This document shows positions 9,633 to 18,286 of a stretch of 37,250 nt of DNA, piece after piece. The stretch's first letter is position 1, and each line of letters opens with the position of its first letter. This DNA comes from an uncultured Treponema sp. Lineage in GTDB: Bacteria > Spirochaetota > Spirochaetia > Treponematales > Treponemataceae. The position numbers were made by a program, and so were the translations under genes. The stretch lies in the NCBI GenBank assembly GCA_945868875.1, contig CAMBMW010000005.1, forward strand, positions 1 to 37,250. The letters are read 5' to 3'. The notes under the pieces were generated by a model, which made no database searches, was not told the DNA's origin, and saw only the letters and a program-made list of their open reading frames with translations.

Positions 9633-9728
9633 TTGCAGTTTGATACTGCAAATCGTGTTTAAAGTGATTTTTTCACTTGGAATTCTTAAAAAGTCAATAG
9701 AGTAATGAAAAATATTCTTGACTTTTTA
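9633..9728 (+). promoter_or_regulatory. Three consecutive perfect hairpins between padR and the DUF1700-like gene
   Basis: TTGCAGT-ttgat-ACTGCAA (9633-9651); AAGTGA-ttttt-TCACTT (9662-9678); TAAAAAGTCAA...TTGACTTTTTA (9687-9728). Confidence 0.55.
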
Positions 9729-9739
9729 CGGGAGGTTTT

Positions 9740-10654
9740 ATGACTAAAGAAGAATACTTAAATCAGTTAAAAATGCATTTAAATGCATTAACTCAAGATG
9801 AATTGACAGAAGCTCTTCAATATTATTCAGATTATTTTGAAGAAGCAAATGATGATCAGAAAGTTATTAATGAATTAGGCACCCCTGAAGAACTCGCAAA
9901 AATTATTATAGAAAAATTTGCAAATGTTCCAGTAAAAACTGCAGAAAAAGAAGAAGAATCACAACAAAAAGAAAGCAATGATTTTTCGCAGGAAGAGAAC
10001 TTATATTTTGAGTTTGAATCAGAAAAAGTGCAAAAACTGGTGCTGAATTTTGGTGCTGCAGATGTTGTATTAATTAGCGGTAATAAATATAGCTTAGAAA
10101 CTCGAGGAGTGTCTTCAGACAGTGTTAATTGTTATTTAAGTCAAGATGGAGTTTTGACTGTAAATAATAATAAAAGATTAAATTTTAATTTTTGGGGACA
10201 TAATCGTGGTTCCAGAATCGTTCCGCGTTTTCTTGTGACAATTCCAGAGAATGCACATCTTAATTCATTAAAAATTATCATTGGTGCAGGAAATCTTCGG
10301 ACAAAAGGATGTAACATATCAAGTCAAAATGTTTATTTTGATGTTGGTGCTGGTAATCTTGTTTTTGGTAGAATTGTTTCTGAAAAATCAAATTTTCGTT
10401 GCGGAATGGGAAATCTAGAACTTTCTGGTGAGTTAAAAGGTTTTACTACAATAGATTGCGGAATGGGTGCAGTTAAAATTGATATGAACGGAAATCCTTC
10501 TGATTATTCTTACGATGTCAAGCTTGGTCTTGGAGATTTTAAGTTTAATTCGGAAAAAAGAAGTGGAGTTTGCAGAGTGTACAATAATGAAAAAAAGAAA
10601 AATCATTTTTCTGTAAACTGTGGAATGGGAAGTGTAGTTATAAAAATAAAATAG
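9740..10654 (+). CDS. DUF1700-like N-terminus plus DUF4097-like beta-helical C-terminus protein
   Basis: MTKEEYLNQLKMHLNALTQDELTEALQYYSDYFEEA (DUF1700-like), followed by repeated GAGNL/GMGNL/GMGAV/GLGDF/GMGSV strands typical of DUF4097 adhesin-like domains. Confidence 0.8.
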   Translation: MTKEEYLNQLKMHLNALTQDELTEALQYYSDYFEEANDDQKVINELGTPEELAKIIIEKFANVPVKTAEKEEESQQKESNDFSQEENLYFEFESEKVQKLVLNFGAADVVLISGNKYSLETRGVSSDSVNCYLSQDGVLTVNNNKRLNFNFWGHNRGSRIVPRFLVTIPENAHLNSLKIIIGAGNLRTKGCNISSQNVYFDVGAGNLVFGRIVSEKSNFRCGMGNLELSGELKGFTTIDCGMGAVKIDMNGNPSDYSYDVKLGLGDFKFNSEKRSGVCRVYNNEKKKNHFSVNCGMGSVVIKIK

Positions 10655-10660
10655 GAGTGT

Positions 10661-11002
10661 GTGAAAATGAAAAAGAAATTAACTAAATCACAAAAAAACA
10701 GAATGATTGCAGGCGTTTGCGGCGGTTTAGCAGAATATTTCAAAATCGATCCTACAATTGTAAGACTTATCTTTGTAGTATTTGCGCTGTTAAAGGGAGC
10801 TGGAATTCTTCTTTATCTTATTGCTGCAATCGTAATTCCTTCTCAGGAATATTTTGATGATGATATAGACAGTATGAAAAGTGCAAATTGCAATGAAAAT
10901 GATAATCAGAGTAAAGAATTTTCTGAGAATAAAAAATCATCTGAATCAGAATCAAATAAAATTCATACAGATGAAGAATTTGACAGCTATTTCAAAAAAT
11001 AA
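10661..11002 (+). CDS. PspC-domain protein
   Basis: KKLTKSQKNRMIAGVCGGLAEYFKIDPTIVRLIFVVFALLKGAGILLYLIAAIVIP. Confidence 0.92.
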   Translation: MKMKKKLTKSQKNRMIAGVCGGLAEYFKIDPTIVRLIFVVFALLKGAGILLYLIAAIVIPSQEYFDDDIDSMKSANCNENDNQSKEFSENKKSSESESNKIHTDEEFDSYFKK

Positions 11003-11044
11003 AGAATTGTATAACAATACTTATTTTTACGTTCTTGAGTAATT

Positions 11045-11093
11045 AAAAGTGTTTGTGCAGGAAAAAAAACATTCTGTACAAACACTTTTTTTT
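11045..11093 (+). terminator. Intrinsic terminator after the pspC-like gene
   Basis: AAAAGTGTTTGTGCAG ... CTGTACAAACACTTTTTTTT. Confidence 0.85.
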
Positions 11094-11184
11094 AGTTAAC
11101 AGAATGGTTCATAAAAATAGAATAAAAGTCTATAAAAATGTAAAAAAAATCGGAAAAAAGTCCTATGTATAATCATAGAAGTTA

Positions 11185-11193
11185 TGATATAAT
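11185..11193 (+). promoter_or_regulatory. Extended -10 promoter TGATATAAT for the large transport locus
   Basis: TGATATAAT at 11185-11193, about 10 nt before the ATG at 11204. Confidence 0.5.
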
Positions 11194-11203
11194 AAACACT
11201 ATT

Positions 11204-14200
11204 ATGGTAGGATTAAAAATTAACAAAACTTTACGCAACGTAATAATTGCCATTCTGGTAGTTGCTGCGCTTGTTGTAATCACAAGTCTTATTCCTGATA
11301 ATGATTTCAGTAAGAAATATGAAGGTTATGACTTGACAACATCAGTTGGAGTAAAATCTACTTCTAAAACTTATGCTGAATACCAGTTAGAACACAAAAG
11401 TGTAAAAAACGCTTCAGCTTCATTAGAAATAGAACTTTTCAATTTTGATGAAGAATTGTCGAGTGGTACTCATATTGAAAATGATTATTATGGAAGAAAT
11501 GTTGTTGTTACTGATGACCGTTCATCTGTAACTTGGTTTGTCGATGTTCCAGAACAGGGATTGTATAATATTGAAATAGAATATATTGCAGTTCCATCAA
11601 GAAATATTGAAATGGAACGCATTCTTTACATAAATGATGAAGTGCCTTTCAGCGGTGCGGATATTCTGACTTTTCAGCGTTTATGGAAAGATGGCGAAGA
11701 AGTAAAATATGATAATCAGGGAAACTGTATTCGTCCGACACAAATTGAGTCTTTTGAATTTCAAAAAGTTTTACTCAAAAGTGATTTAGGATACGAAGTT
11801 GACCCGTATGTATTCTTTTTCAAAAAAGGCGAAAATAAAATAACATTTGAATCTACAAATGAACCGATGGCTATTAGTGCATTAAGATTAGTTCCTGTAG
11901 ATAAAATTGATTCGTATGAACAGTATCTTGCAAAACAAAAAACAAAACCTGAAGATTATGCAGGCACAGGTGTGCAGATAAAAGTTCAGGGTGAAGATTC
12001 AGTTGTAAGATCTGATCCATCGTTGTTTGCACGTTATGATCGTTCCTCAGCAACTACAGAACCTAATAGTGTTTCTAGAACTGTATTAAATTATTCTGGT
12101 GGAGATTCCTGGAAATCTCCAGGACAATGGATTGAATGGGAATTTGAAGTTCCTGAAGATGGGTGGTATACAATTTCAATTAAAGGACGCCAATTATATC
12201 AGCGTGGTTATGTTGCTTGTCGTTCAGTTTATATTGATGGAGAAATTCCAATTCAACCTTTACAATCAGTTGGTTTTCCATACAGTTCTGACTGGAATCT
12301 TGTAACATTAAAGGATGAAAATGCAAATCCTTACAAATTTAATCTTTTAAAAGGAAAACATAGAATCAGACTTGAAGTTACTTTAGGTGAAATAGGTTCT
12401 GTTATCAATGATTTGCAAGATAGCATTTACCGCTTGAATAACATTTACCGTACAATTCTCGTGTTGACAGGTTCTTATCCAGATCAATATCGTGATTATC
12501 AGATTGATAAGGTATATCCTGATGAAGTTGAAGCTATGATGCTTGAAAGTCGTCGTCTTTACAAAGAGGTTGACCGTTTTATTTCTATAACAGGTGAAAA
12601 ATCTGATAAAATTGCTCCAGCTGAAACTCTAGCAATTCAGCTTGAACAGTTCTACAAGCGTCCTGATAAAATTACAAAAGCTTTTTCCAATTTTAAAGAT
12701 AATATCACATCATTAGGTTCTTCATTACTTACAATGACTGAATCAAAACTTGATGTTGACTATATTCTTATTCAAAGTGCAAATGACAGAATTAAACCTG
12801 TAAAAGCAAACTTCTTCAAAAATGCAGCACATGAAATTGCCGCTTTCTTCTCATCATTCTTTGTTGATTCTTCAAGTCTTGGTAACGTTTACGAAAAAGA
12901 TGCTGAACACTTAATCGAAGTTTGGATTGTAACAGGTCGTGACCAGAGTCAGATTCTTAAGAATATGATAGATGATAGTTTCTCTCCAAGTACAGGAATT
13001 AAAGTAAACGTAAAGAATATCAACATAAACTCACTTCTTACAGCTGTAGTTGCTGGAAATGGACCTGATGTTGTAATTTCAGCTTATCAGCGTCTTCCTG
13101 TAGATTACGCTTTGCGTAACGCAGTAGTAGATTTGAGAAGGTTTGATGATTGTGATGAAATTCTTAATTACTTTAAACCTAGTGCTTATGAAGGATATAA
13201 ATATAATGGTGGACTTTATGCTCTTCCAGAAACTGAAAGTTTTAACCTTTTGTTCTATAGAAAAGATATCCTTGCTCAGCTTGGCGTTGAAGTTCCACAA
13301 ACATGGGATGATTTGATTGAAATTCTTCCTACATTACAAGGAAATAACCTTGATGTTGGTATTCCATATCCAACACTTGCAACAGCAGAAGGTGATATTT
13401 TAACATTCTATTCTATGATTTATCAGCGTGGTGGAAGTGTTTATAATAAAACAGGTACAAAAACAGTTATAGATTCAGAAGAAGGAATTGGAGCTTTCAA
13501 ACAGTATACAAGTTTCTTCAATAGTTATGGACTTCCTCAGATTTACGACTTCTTGAGCCGTTTCCGTACTGGTGAAATGCCTTTGGGAATCCAGAACTAT
13601 ACAGCATATAACACCCTTACAGTTTCTGCTCCAGAAATACGTGGACTTTGGGATTTTACCTATCTTTTAGGAACTGAAAAAGAAGATGGAACAATTGACC
13701 GTTCAAATGTTGCTTCAACAGCATGTACCATTATGATTAAGAAAGGTCTTGATTTGTCTGATATTGATCCTTCAAAGCGAAGTACTAATATTTCTTACAA
13801 TTCAGTATTTGCAGAAAAAGTAAAAGATGAAATTGCTCCAAATATTGATGAAAAAACCTGGAAACAAGTTTTGAAAAATGAAGAAAGAATGGCAGATTGC
13901 TGGGAATTTATGAAATGGTGGGTTTCTGCAGATATTCAGGTACGTTTTGGTCGTGAACTTGAAGCTGTAATGGGACCTTCTGCCCGTTATGCAACTGCAA
14001 ACGTAGAAGCTTTGAAACAACTTCCATGGAATTCTCAGCAAATTGAAGTTCTTTTGAATTCTCTTGATGAAACAATTGGTGTTCCTGAAGTTCCTGGAAG
14101 TTATTACACGCCACGCCATGTATCAAATGGTATTCGAAAAGTATATAACGAAAAAGATGATCCTCGCGAAACTCTTATCGATTATGCTCGTAAAGTAAAT

Positions 14201-14251
14201 GAAGAGTTGACTCGAAAGCGTCAGGAATTCAATCTTCCAGTTGAGGAGTAG
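11204..14251 (+). CDS. Membrane-anchored extracellular solute-binding protein (family 1-like) with N-terminal carbohydrate-binding-like beta-sandwich regions
   Basis: Likely start ATG 11204 (MVGLKINKTLRNVIIAILVVAALVVI, TM anchor). Two similar regions: VTWFVDVPEQGLYNIEIEY...RILYINDEVPF and QWIEWEFEVPEDGWYTISIKG...RSVYIDGEIPI. C-terminal SBP: LIEVWIVTGRDQSQILKNMIDDSFSPSTGIKVNVKNI...GNGPDVVISA. Confidence 0.8.
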   Translation: MVGLKINKTLRNVIIAILVVAALVVITSLIPDNDFSKKYEGYDLTTSVGVKSTSKTYAEYQLEHKSVKNASASLEIELFNFDEELSSGTHIENDYYGRNVVVTDDRSSVTWFVDVPEQGLYNIEIEYIAVPSRNIEMERILYINDEVPFSGADILTFQRLWKDGEEVKYDNQGNCIRPTQIESFEFQKVLLKSDLGYEVDPYVFFFKKGENKITFESTNEPMAISALRLVPVDKIDSYEQYLAKQKTKPEDYAGTGVQIKVQGEDSVVRSDPSLFARYDRSSATTEPNSVSRTVLNYSGGDSWKSPGQWIEWEFEVPEDGWYTISIKGRQLYQRGYVACRSVYIDGEIPIQPLQSVGFPYSSDWNLVTLKDENANPYKFNLLKGKHRIRLEVTLGEIGSVINDLQDSIYRLNNIYRTILVLTGSYPDQYRDYQIDKVYPDEVEAMMLESRRLYKEVDRFISITGEKSDKIAPAETLAIQLEQFYKRPDKITKAFSNFKDNITSLGSSLLTMTESKLDVDYILIQSANDRIKPVKANFFKNAAHEIAAFFSSFFVDSSSLGNVYEKDAEHLIEVWIVTGRDQSQILKNMIDDSFSPSTGIKVNVKNININSLLTAVVAGNGPDVVISAYQRLPVDYALRNAVVDLRRFDDCDEILNYFKPSAYEGYKYNGGLYALPETESFNLLFYRKDILAQLGVEVPQTWDDLIEILPTLQGNNLDVGIPYPTLATAEGDILTFYSMIYQRGGSVYNKTGTKTVIDSEEGIGAFKQYTSFFNSYGLPQIYDFLSRFRTGEMPLGIQNYTAYNTLTVSAPEIRGLWDFTYLLGTEKEDGTIDRSNVASTACTIMIKKGLDLSDIDPSKRSTNISYNSVFAEKVKDEIAPNIDEKTWKQVLKNEERMADCWEFMKWWVSADIQVRFGRELEAVMGPSARYATANVEALKQLPWNSQQIEVLLNSLDETIGVPEVPGSYYTPRHVSNGIRKVYNEKDDPRETLIDYARKVNEELTRKRQEFNLPVEE

Positions 14252-14254
14252 ATT

Positions 14255-15193
14255 ATGAGTGAAATGTGGACTAAATATTTTAACAAAAAGAAGATTCAAA
14301 TTGCTGACACAACCAGACGGGCAAAAAACTTAAAGTTTTGCTATTTATTCTTGTTGCCTTATGCAATTTTATTCATCACATTTAGTATTTTGCCAATGTT
14401 GACTTCAATTTATTACAGTTTTACAAACTTTAATATTTTGGAAAAACCAGATTTTATTGGTGCAAGAAACTATATCAACCTGTTTTTGCAGGATGAAGTA
14501 TTCCAGACTGCTGTAAAAAATACTTTCCTTGTGGCTATTATTACAGGACCAGTTGGCTATATTATGGCTTTTATCTTTGCATGGTTGATTAATGAGCTTC
14601 CAAATAAAGTTAGAATGTTCGTTGTTTTCTTCTTTTATACACCATCAATAGCTGGACAAGCTTACATGATTTTTAAAACTGTATTCAGTGATGATAGATA
14701 TGGTTGGGTAAATAATATAATGATTAAGTTAGGATTTATAAATCAGCCTATATCATTCCTTACAAACCCAGAATATACAATGAAGATTATTATACCAATC
14801 ATTTTGTGGATGTCTTTAGGAACAGGATTCCTTTCATTTGTTGCTGGTTTGAAAGGTATTGATAAATCACAGTACGAAGCCGGATATATTGATGGTATTC
14901 AAAACAGATGGCAGGAATTATGGTATATTACATTGCCAAATATGAAACCAATGCTTCTTTTCGGAGCTGTTATGTCGATTACACAGGCATTCAATGTTTG
15001 TGATGTACCAATGAATCTTGCCGGATATCCATCTACAGATTATTGTGCACGAACAGTTGTAACACATTTGTTTGACTATGGTTATACTCGTTTTGAAATG
15101 GGTTATGCGTCTGCAATTGCTACAGTTTTGTTCCTGGCTATGATTATCTGTAACAAAATAATTCAGTCTCTCTTGAGCAGAGTTGGACACTAA
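14255..15193 (+). CDS. Carbohydrate ABC transporter permease (MalF/UgpA-like)
   Basis: EAA-loop EAGYIDGIQNRWQELWYITLPNMKPMLLFG; six-TM pattern. Confidence 0.92.
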   Translation: MSEMWTKYFNKKKIQIADTTRRAKNLKFCYLFLLPYAILFITFSILPMLTSIYYSFTNFNILEKPDFIGARNYINLFLQDEVFQTAVKNTFLVAIITGPVGYIMAFIFAWLINELPNKVRMFVVFFFYTPSIAGQAYMIFKTVFSDDRYGWVNNIMIKLGFINQPISFLTNPEYTMKIIIPIILWMSLGTGFLSFVAGLKGIDKSQYEAGYIDGIQNRWQELWYITLPNMKPMLLFGAVMSITQAFNVCDVPMNLAGYPSTDYCARTVVTHLFDYGYTRFEMGYASAIATVLFLAMIICNKIIQSLLSRVGH

Positions 15194-15210
15194 TAAGGGG
15201 GTTCTGAAAA

Positions 15211-16104
15211 ATGAAAAATAAATATAAATCGAATGAAATAAAAATTCATCACTATAAACACAGACGAAAACCAAATCGTTCTATCGGTGGTGATATTGGA
15301 ATTTACATTTTTCTGGCAATTTTCTCTGTTATAATGGTTTTTCCATTAGTATTCAACATTTCAGTTTCTTTGAAACCTCTAGATGAATTGCTGAAAAATC
15401 CTCCAACATTTTTCCCTCGCAATCCTACTTTCAGAAACTATACTGATTTATTCATAACATTAAGTCAGTCTTGGGTTCCGTTCAGTAGATATTTATTCAA
15501 TACTTTGTATATCACTTTGGTTGGTACTTTGGGACATGTTGTACTTGCTTCTATGGCCGCTTATGTTCTTGCAAAATACAATTTTCCAGGTGGAAGCTTA
15601 TTCTTTAGGATTGCAGTAGTTGCCTTGATGTTTAACGGTTATGTAACAGGTATTCCTAACTACATGATTATGTGTAAACTTCATATGGTAGACACATACT
15701 GGTCATTGATTCTTCCTGCAATTGGTGGTTCGTTGGGATTGTTCCTTATGAAACAGTTTATGGAAGGTTTCCCAATGTCATTGATTGAAGCAGCAAAGAT
15801 TGACGGTGCCAGTGAAATGACAATTTTCTGGAAGCTTGTAATGCCAAATGTAAAACCTGCATGGCTTACAATCTCGATTTTCTCTATAAATGGTTTGTGG
15901 AATAACCCTCAGACAACATACATTTATACAGAAAGTAAAAAAATGATGGCTTATGCGTTGAGTCAGATTCAAGCTGGTGGTATTGCCCGTACAGGACAAT
16001 CGACAGCAGTTATCGTATTTACTATGACTGTTCCAATTGTATTCTTCCTCTTCTCTCAGAGTCAGATTCTTGAAACAATGGCTACATCAGGTCTTAAGGA
16101 TTAG
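15211..16104 (+). CDS. Carbohydrate ABC transporter permease (MalG/UgpE-like)
   Basis: EAA-loop IEAAKIDGASEMTIFWKLVMPNVKPAWLT; VFPLVFNISVSLKPLDELLKNPPTFFP. Confidence 0.92.
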   Translation: MKNKYKSNEIKIHHYKHRRKPNRSIGGDIGIYIFLAIFSVIMVFPLVFNISVSLKPLDELLKNPPTFFPRNPTFRNYTDLFITLSQSWVPFSRYLFNTLYITLVGTLGHVVLASMAAYVLAKYNFPGGSLFFRIAVVALMFNGYVTGIPNYMIMCKLHMVDTYWSLILPAIGGSLGLFLMKQFMEGFPMSLIEAAKIDGASEMTIFWKLVMPNVKPAWLTISIFSINGLWNNPQTTYIYTESKKMMAYALSQIQAGGIARTGQSTAVIVFTMTVPIVFFLFSQSQILETMATSGLKD

Positions 16105-16107
16105 TAT

Positions 16108-17577
16108 ATGAATAGAAGAAAAATAATTTTAGCAATTGCAAGCCTTTTTATGCTTAGTGCAATGGCTTTTGCAAAATCAGATACTTATATTTATGATTAT
16201 TGGGGTGAAGTAGAAAAATCACCTGATGTTTACCGTGTTTCTCATGTTCTTTATGCAGATGATTTGGATCTTGATATTGGTCTTAGAAATCCACAGGGGT
16301 TATTCTGTAAAGGAAATTTAGTTTATGTTCTTGATACAGATAATAATCGAATCATTGAATTGGAATATACTCAAAAGAAACAGGTTGAATTAATCAGAGT
16401 GATTGATAGTTTTAACGCACCAGAAGGGGTTATCAATACTTTTTCCTATCCAACAGATTTGTTTATAGATAATGAAGATTCTTTATATATTGCAGATCAG
16501 AAAAACGGTAGAGTTGTAAAACTTGATAAGGATTTGAACTATGTATTTGCACTTTATGAACCTGATGATCCAACTTATGTAAAAGGAAAAGAATTTCTTC
16601 CTCAGCGCGTAGTTGCCGATTCAAAAGGTCGTACTTATGTTCTTGCAAAAAACGTAAATAAAGGTTTTATAAAATATGAATATGACGGAACCTTTACCGG
16701 ATTTTATGGAGCTACCGAAGTAATGTACAATTGGACAGATTTATTATGGAAGAAATTTGCAACTCGTGCACAACGTGAACAAATGGAAGCCTTCGTTCCA
16801 ACTGAATACTGCAATGCTTATATTGATTCTGAAGGATTTATATTTGCAGTTACAAAGACATTTAGTGAATGGGATTTGAAATCTGATAAAGCAAAGCCAA
16901 TTCGTAGACTTAATGCACTTGGTTCTGATATTCTCGTGAAAAACTCATATTATCTTCCAATTGGTGATGTTCAGTGGTCAAATGCGGCAGGAATTAAAGA
17001 TCCTTCAAAGTTTTCTGATATTACTGTTTTAGATAATGAAGTTTATCTTGCTTTAGACGAATCTCGTGGACGTATTTTTGCTTATAATAATCAAGGGTTC
17101 TTGCTTTTTGCTTTCGGTAACAGAGGAAATATTGACGGTTACTTCCGTCAGCCTGCTTCAATCGAACATATTGGGAAAGACCTTTTTGTTCTTGATTCTC
17201 AGAATGCTTCTATCACTGTGTTCACTCCAACAGAATATGGAAATATGATTTATCAGGCTACAGAACAATATTCTGAAGGTTTGTATGATGATTCTGCTGA
17301 TACTTGGGCAAAAGTTTTGGAGTATAATGGAAATTATGACCAGGCTTACATTGGAATTGGAAAATCATATTTGCGACAGAATAATTATAAAGAAGCAATG
17401 GATTGTTTCAAACTCAAAAGGGCAAAAAAATTCTATTCAAAAGCTTTTATGTATTATAGAAAGGAATGGATTGAGGCAAATGGTGCTATTTGTATTGCAA
17501 TAATTCTTGTAATTATCCTTGTTCCATTTATTATTAAACGCATTTTAGCATTTAGACGGGAGCTTAAATCATTATGA
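16108..17577 (+). CDS. Exported NHL-repeat (beta-propeller) protein with TPR-like segment and C-terminal TM anchor
   Basis: Signal peptide MNRRKIILAIASLFMLSAMAFA; NHL-like NPQGLFCKGNLVYVLDTDNNRIIEL and YPTDLFIDNEDSLYIADQKNGRVVKLD; TPR-like YDQAYIGIGKSYLRQNNYKEAMDCFKL; C-terminal GAICIAIILVIILVPFII. Confidence 0.8.
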   Translation: MNRRKIILAIASLFMLSAMAFAKSDTYIYDYWGEVEKSPDVYRVSHVLYADDLDLDIGLRNPQGLFCKGNLVYVLDTDNNRIIELEYTQKKQVELIRVIDSFNAPEGVINTFSYPTDLFIDNEDSLYIADQKNGRVVKLDKDLNYVFALYEPDDPTYVKGKEFLPQRVVADSKGRTYVLAKNVNKGFIKYEYDGTFTGFYGATEVMYNWTDLLWKKFATRAQREQMEAFVPTEYCNAYIDSEGFIFAVTKTFSEWDLKSDKAKPIRRLNALGSDILVKNSYYLPIGDVQWSNAAGIKDPSKFSDITVLDNEVYLALDESRGRIFAYNNQGFLLFAFGNRGNIDGYFRQPASIEHIGKDLFVLDSQNASITVFTPTEYGNMIYQATEQYSEGLYDDSADTWAKVLEYNGNYDQAYIGIGKSYLRQNNYKEAMDCFKLKRAKKFYSKAFMYYRKEWIEANGAICIAIILVIILVPFIIKRILAFRRELKSL

Positions 17578-18254
17578 GTTATATTACAAATAAGTTTAAA
17601 AAATTAGGACGGAAAGAAACTTATAACCATTTCTTTTCTACTTTAAGGTACTCCTTGCATGTTATTACACATCCGGCTGACGGTTATTGGGATTTGATTC
17701 ATGCAAAACGAGGTTCATACGCTGCTGCAAATTTCCTGGTAATAATGACTCTTTTGGTTCATGTCTGGAAATTGCGTTTTACAAGTTTTTTGTTTCTTGA
17801 TATAAACTGGGAAAAAGATGTAAATGTATTAATTGAAATTGCTTCAATTTTACTTCCGCTTGCTATTTTCTGTATATGTAACTGGGCTTGTACCACGCTG
17901 TTCGATGGAAAAGGTCATCTTGGAGATATTTACATGGGAACTGCTTATGCTTTAACTCCATATGTATTGATTCAGATTCCTTTAATTATAATGAGTAATT
18001 TCGTAACTGTAGAAGAAGGTTCTTTTTATACAGTATTTGATAGCATTTCGTTAATGTGGTGTGCTATTCTTATCTTTATGGCGATGATGATGATTCATCA
18101 GTATAGTTTTGGAAAAACTCTGTTATTTACAATCATTACTATTTTTGGAATGCTTGTATTTATTTTTATCATGCTTCTTTTCTTTAGTATGATTTCTCAG
18201 GGTGTAGCATATTTTATTTCTCTTGGAAGAGAAGTTGTGTTCAGATTGAACTGA
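17574..18254 (+). CDS. Yip1-family-like polytopic membrane protein
   Basis: ATGA overlap with preceding gene; multi-TM Yip1-like pattern (HPADGYWDLIHAKRGSYAAANFLVIMTLLV...MGTAYALTPYVLIQIPLIIMSNF). Confidence 0.7.
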   Translation: MSYITNKFKKLGRKETYNHFFSTLRYSLHVITHPADGYWDLIHAKRGSYAAANFLVIMTLLVHVWKLRFTSFLFLDINWEKDVNVLIEIASILLPLAIFCICNWACTTLFDGKGHLGDIYMGTAYALTPYVLIQIPLIIMSNFVTVEEGSFYTVFDSISLMWCAILIFMAMMMIHQYSFGKTLLFTIITIFGMLVFIFIMLLFFSMISQGVAYFISLGREVVFRLN

Positions 18255-18286
18255 TAAATCTGACTGAATGATTAAAGGAAATATAT

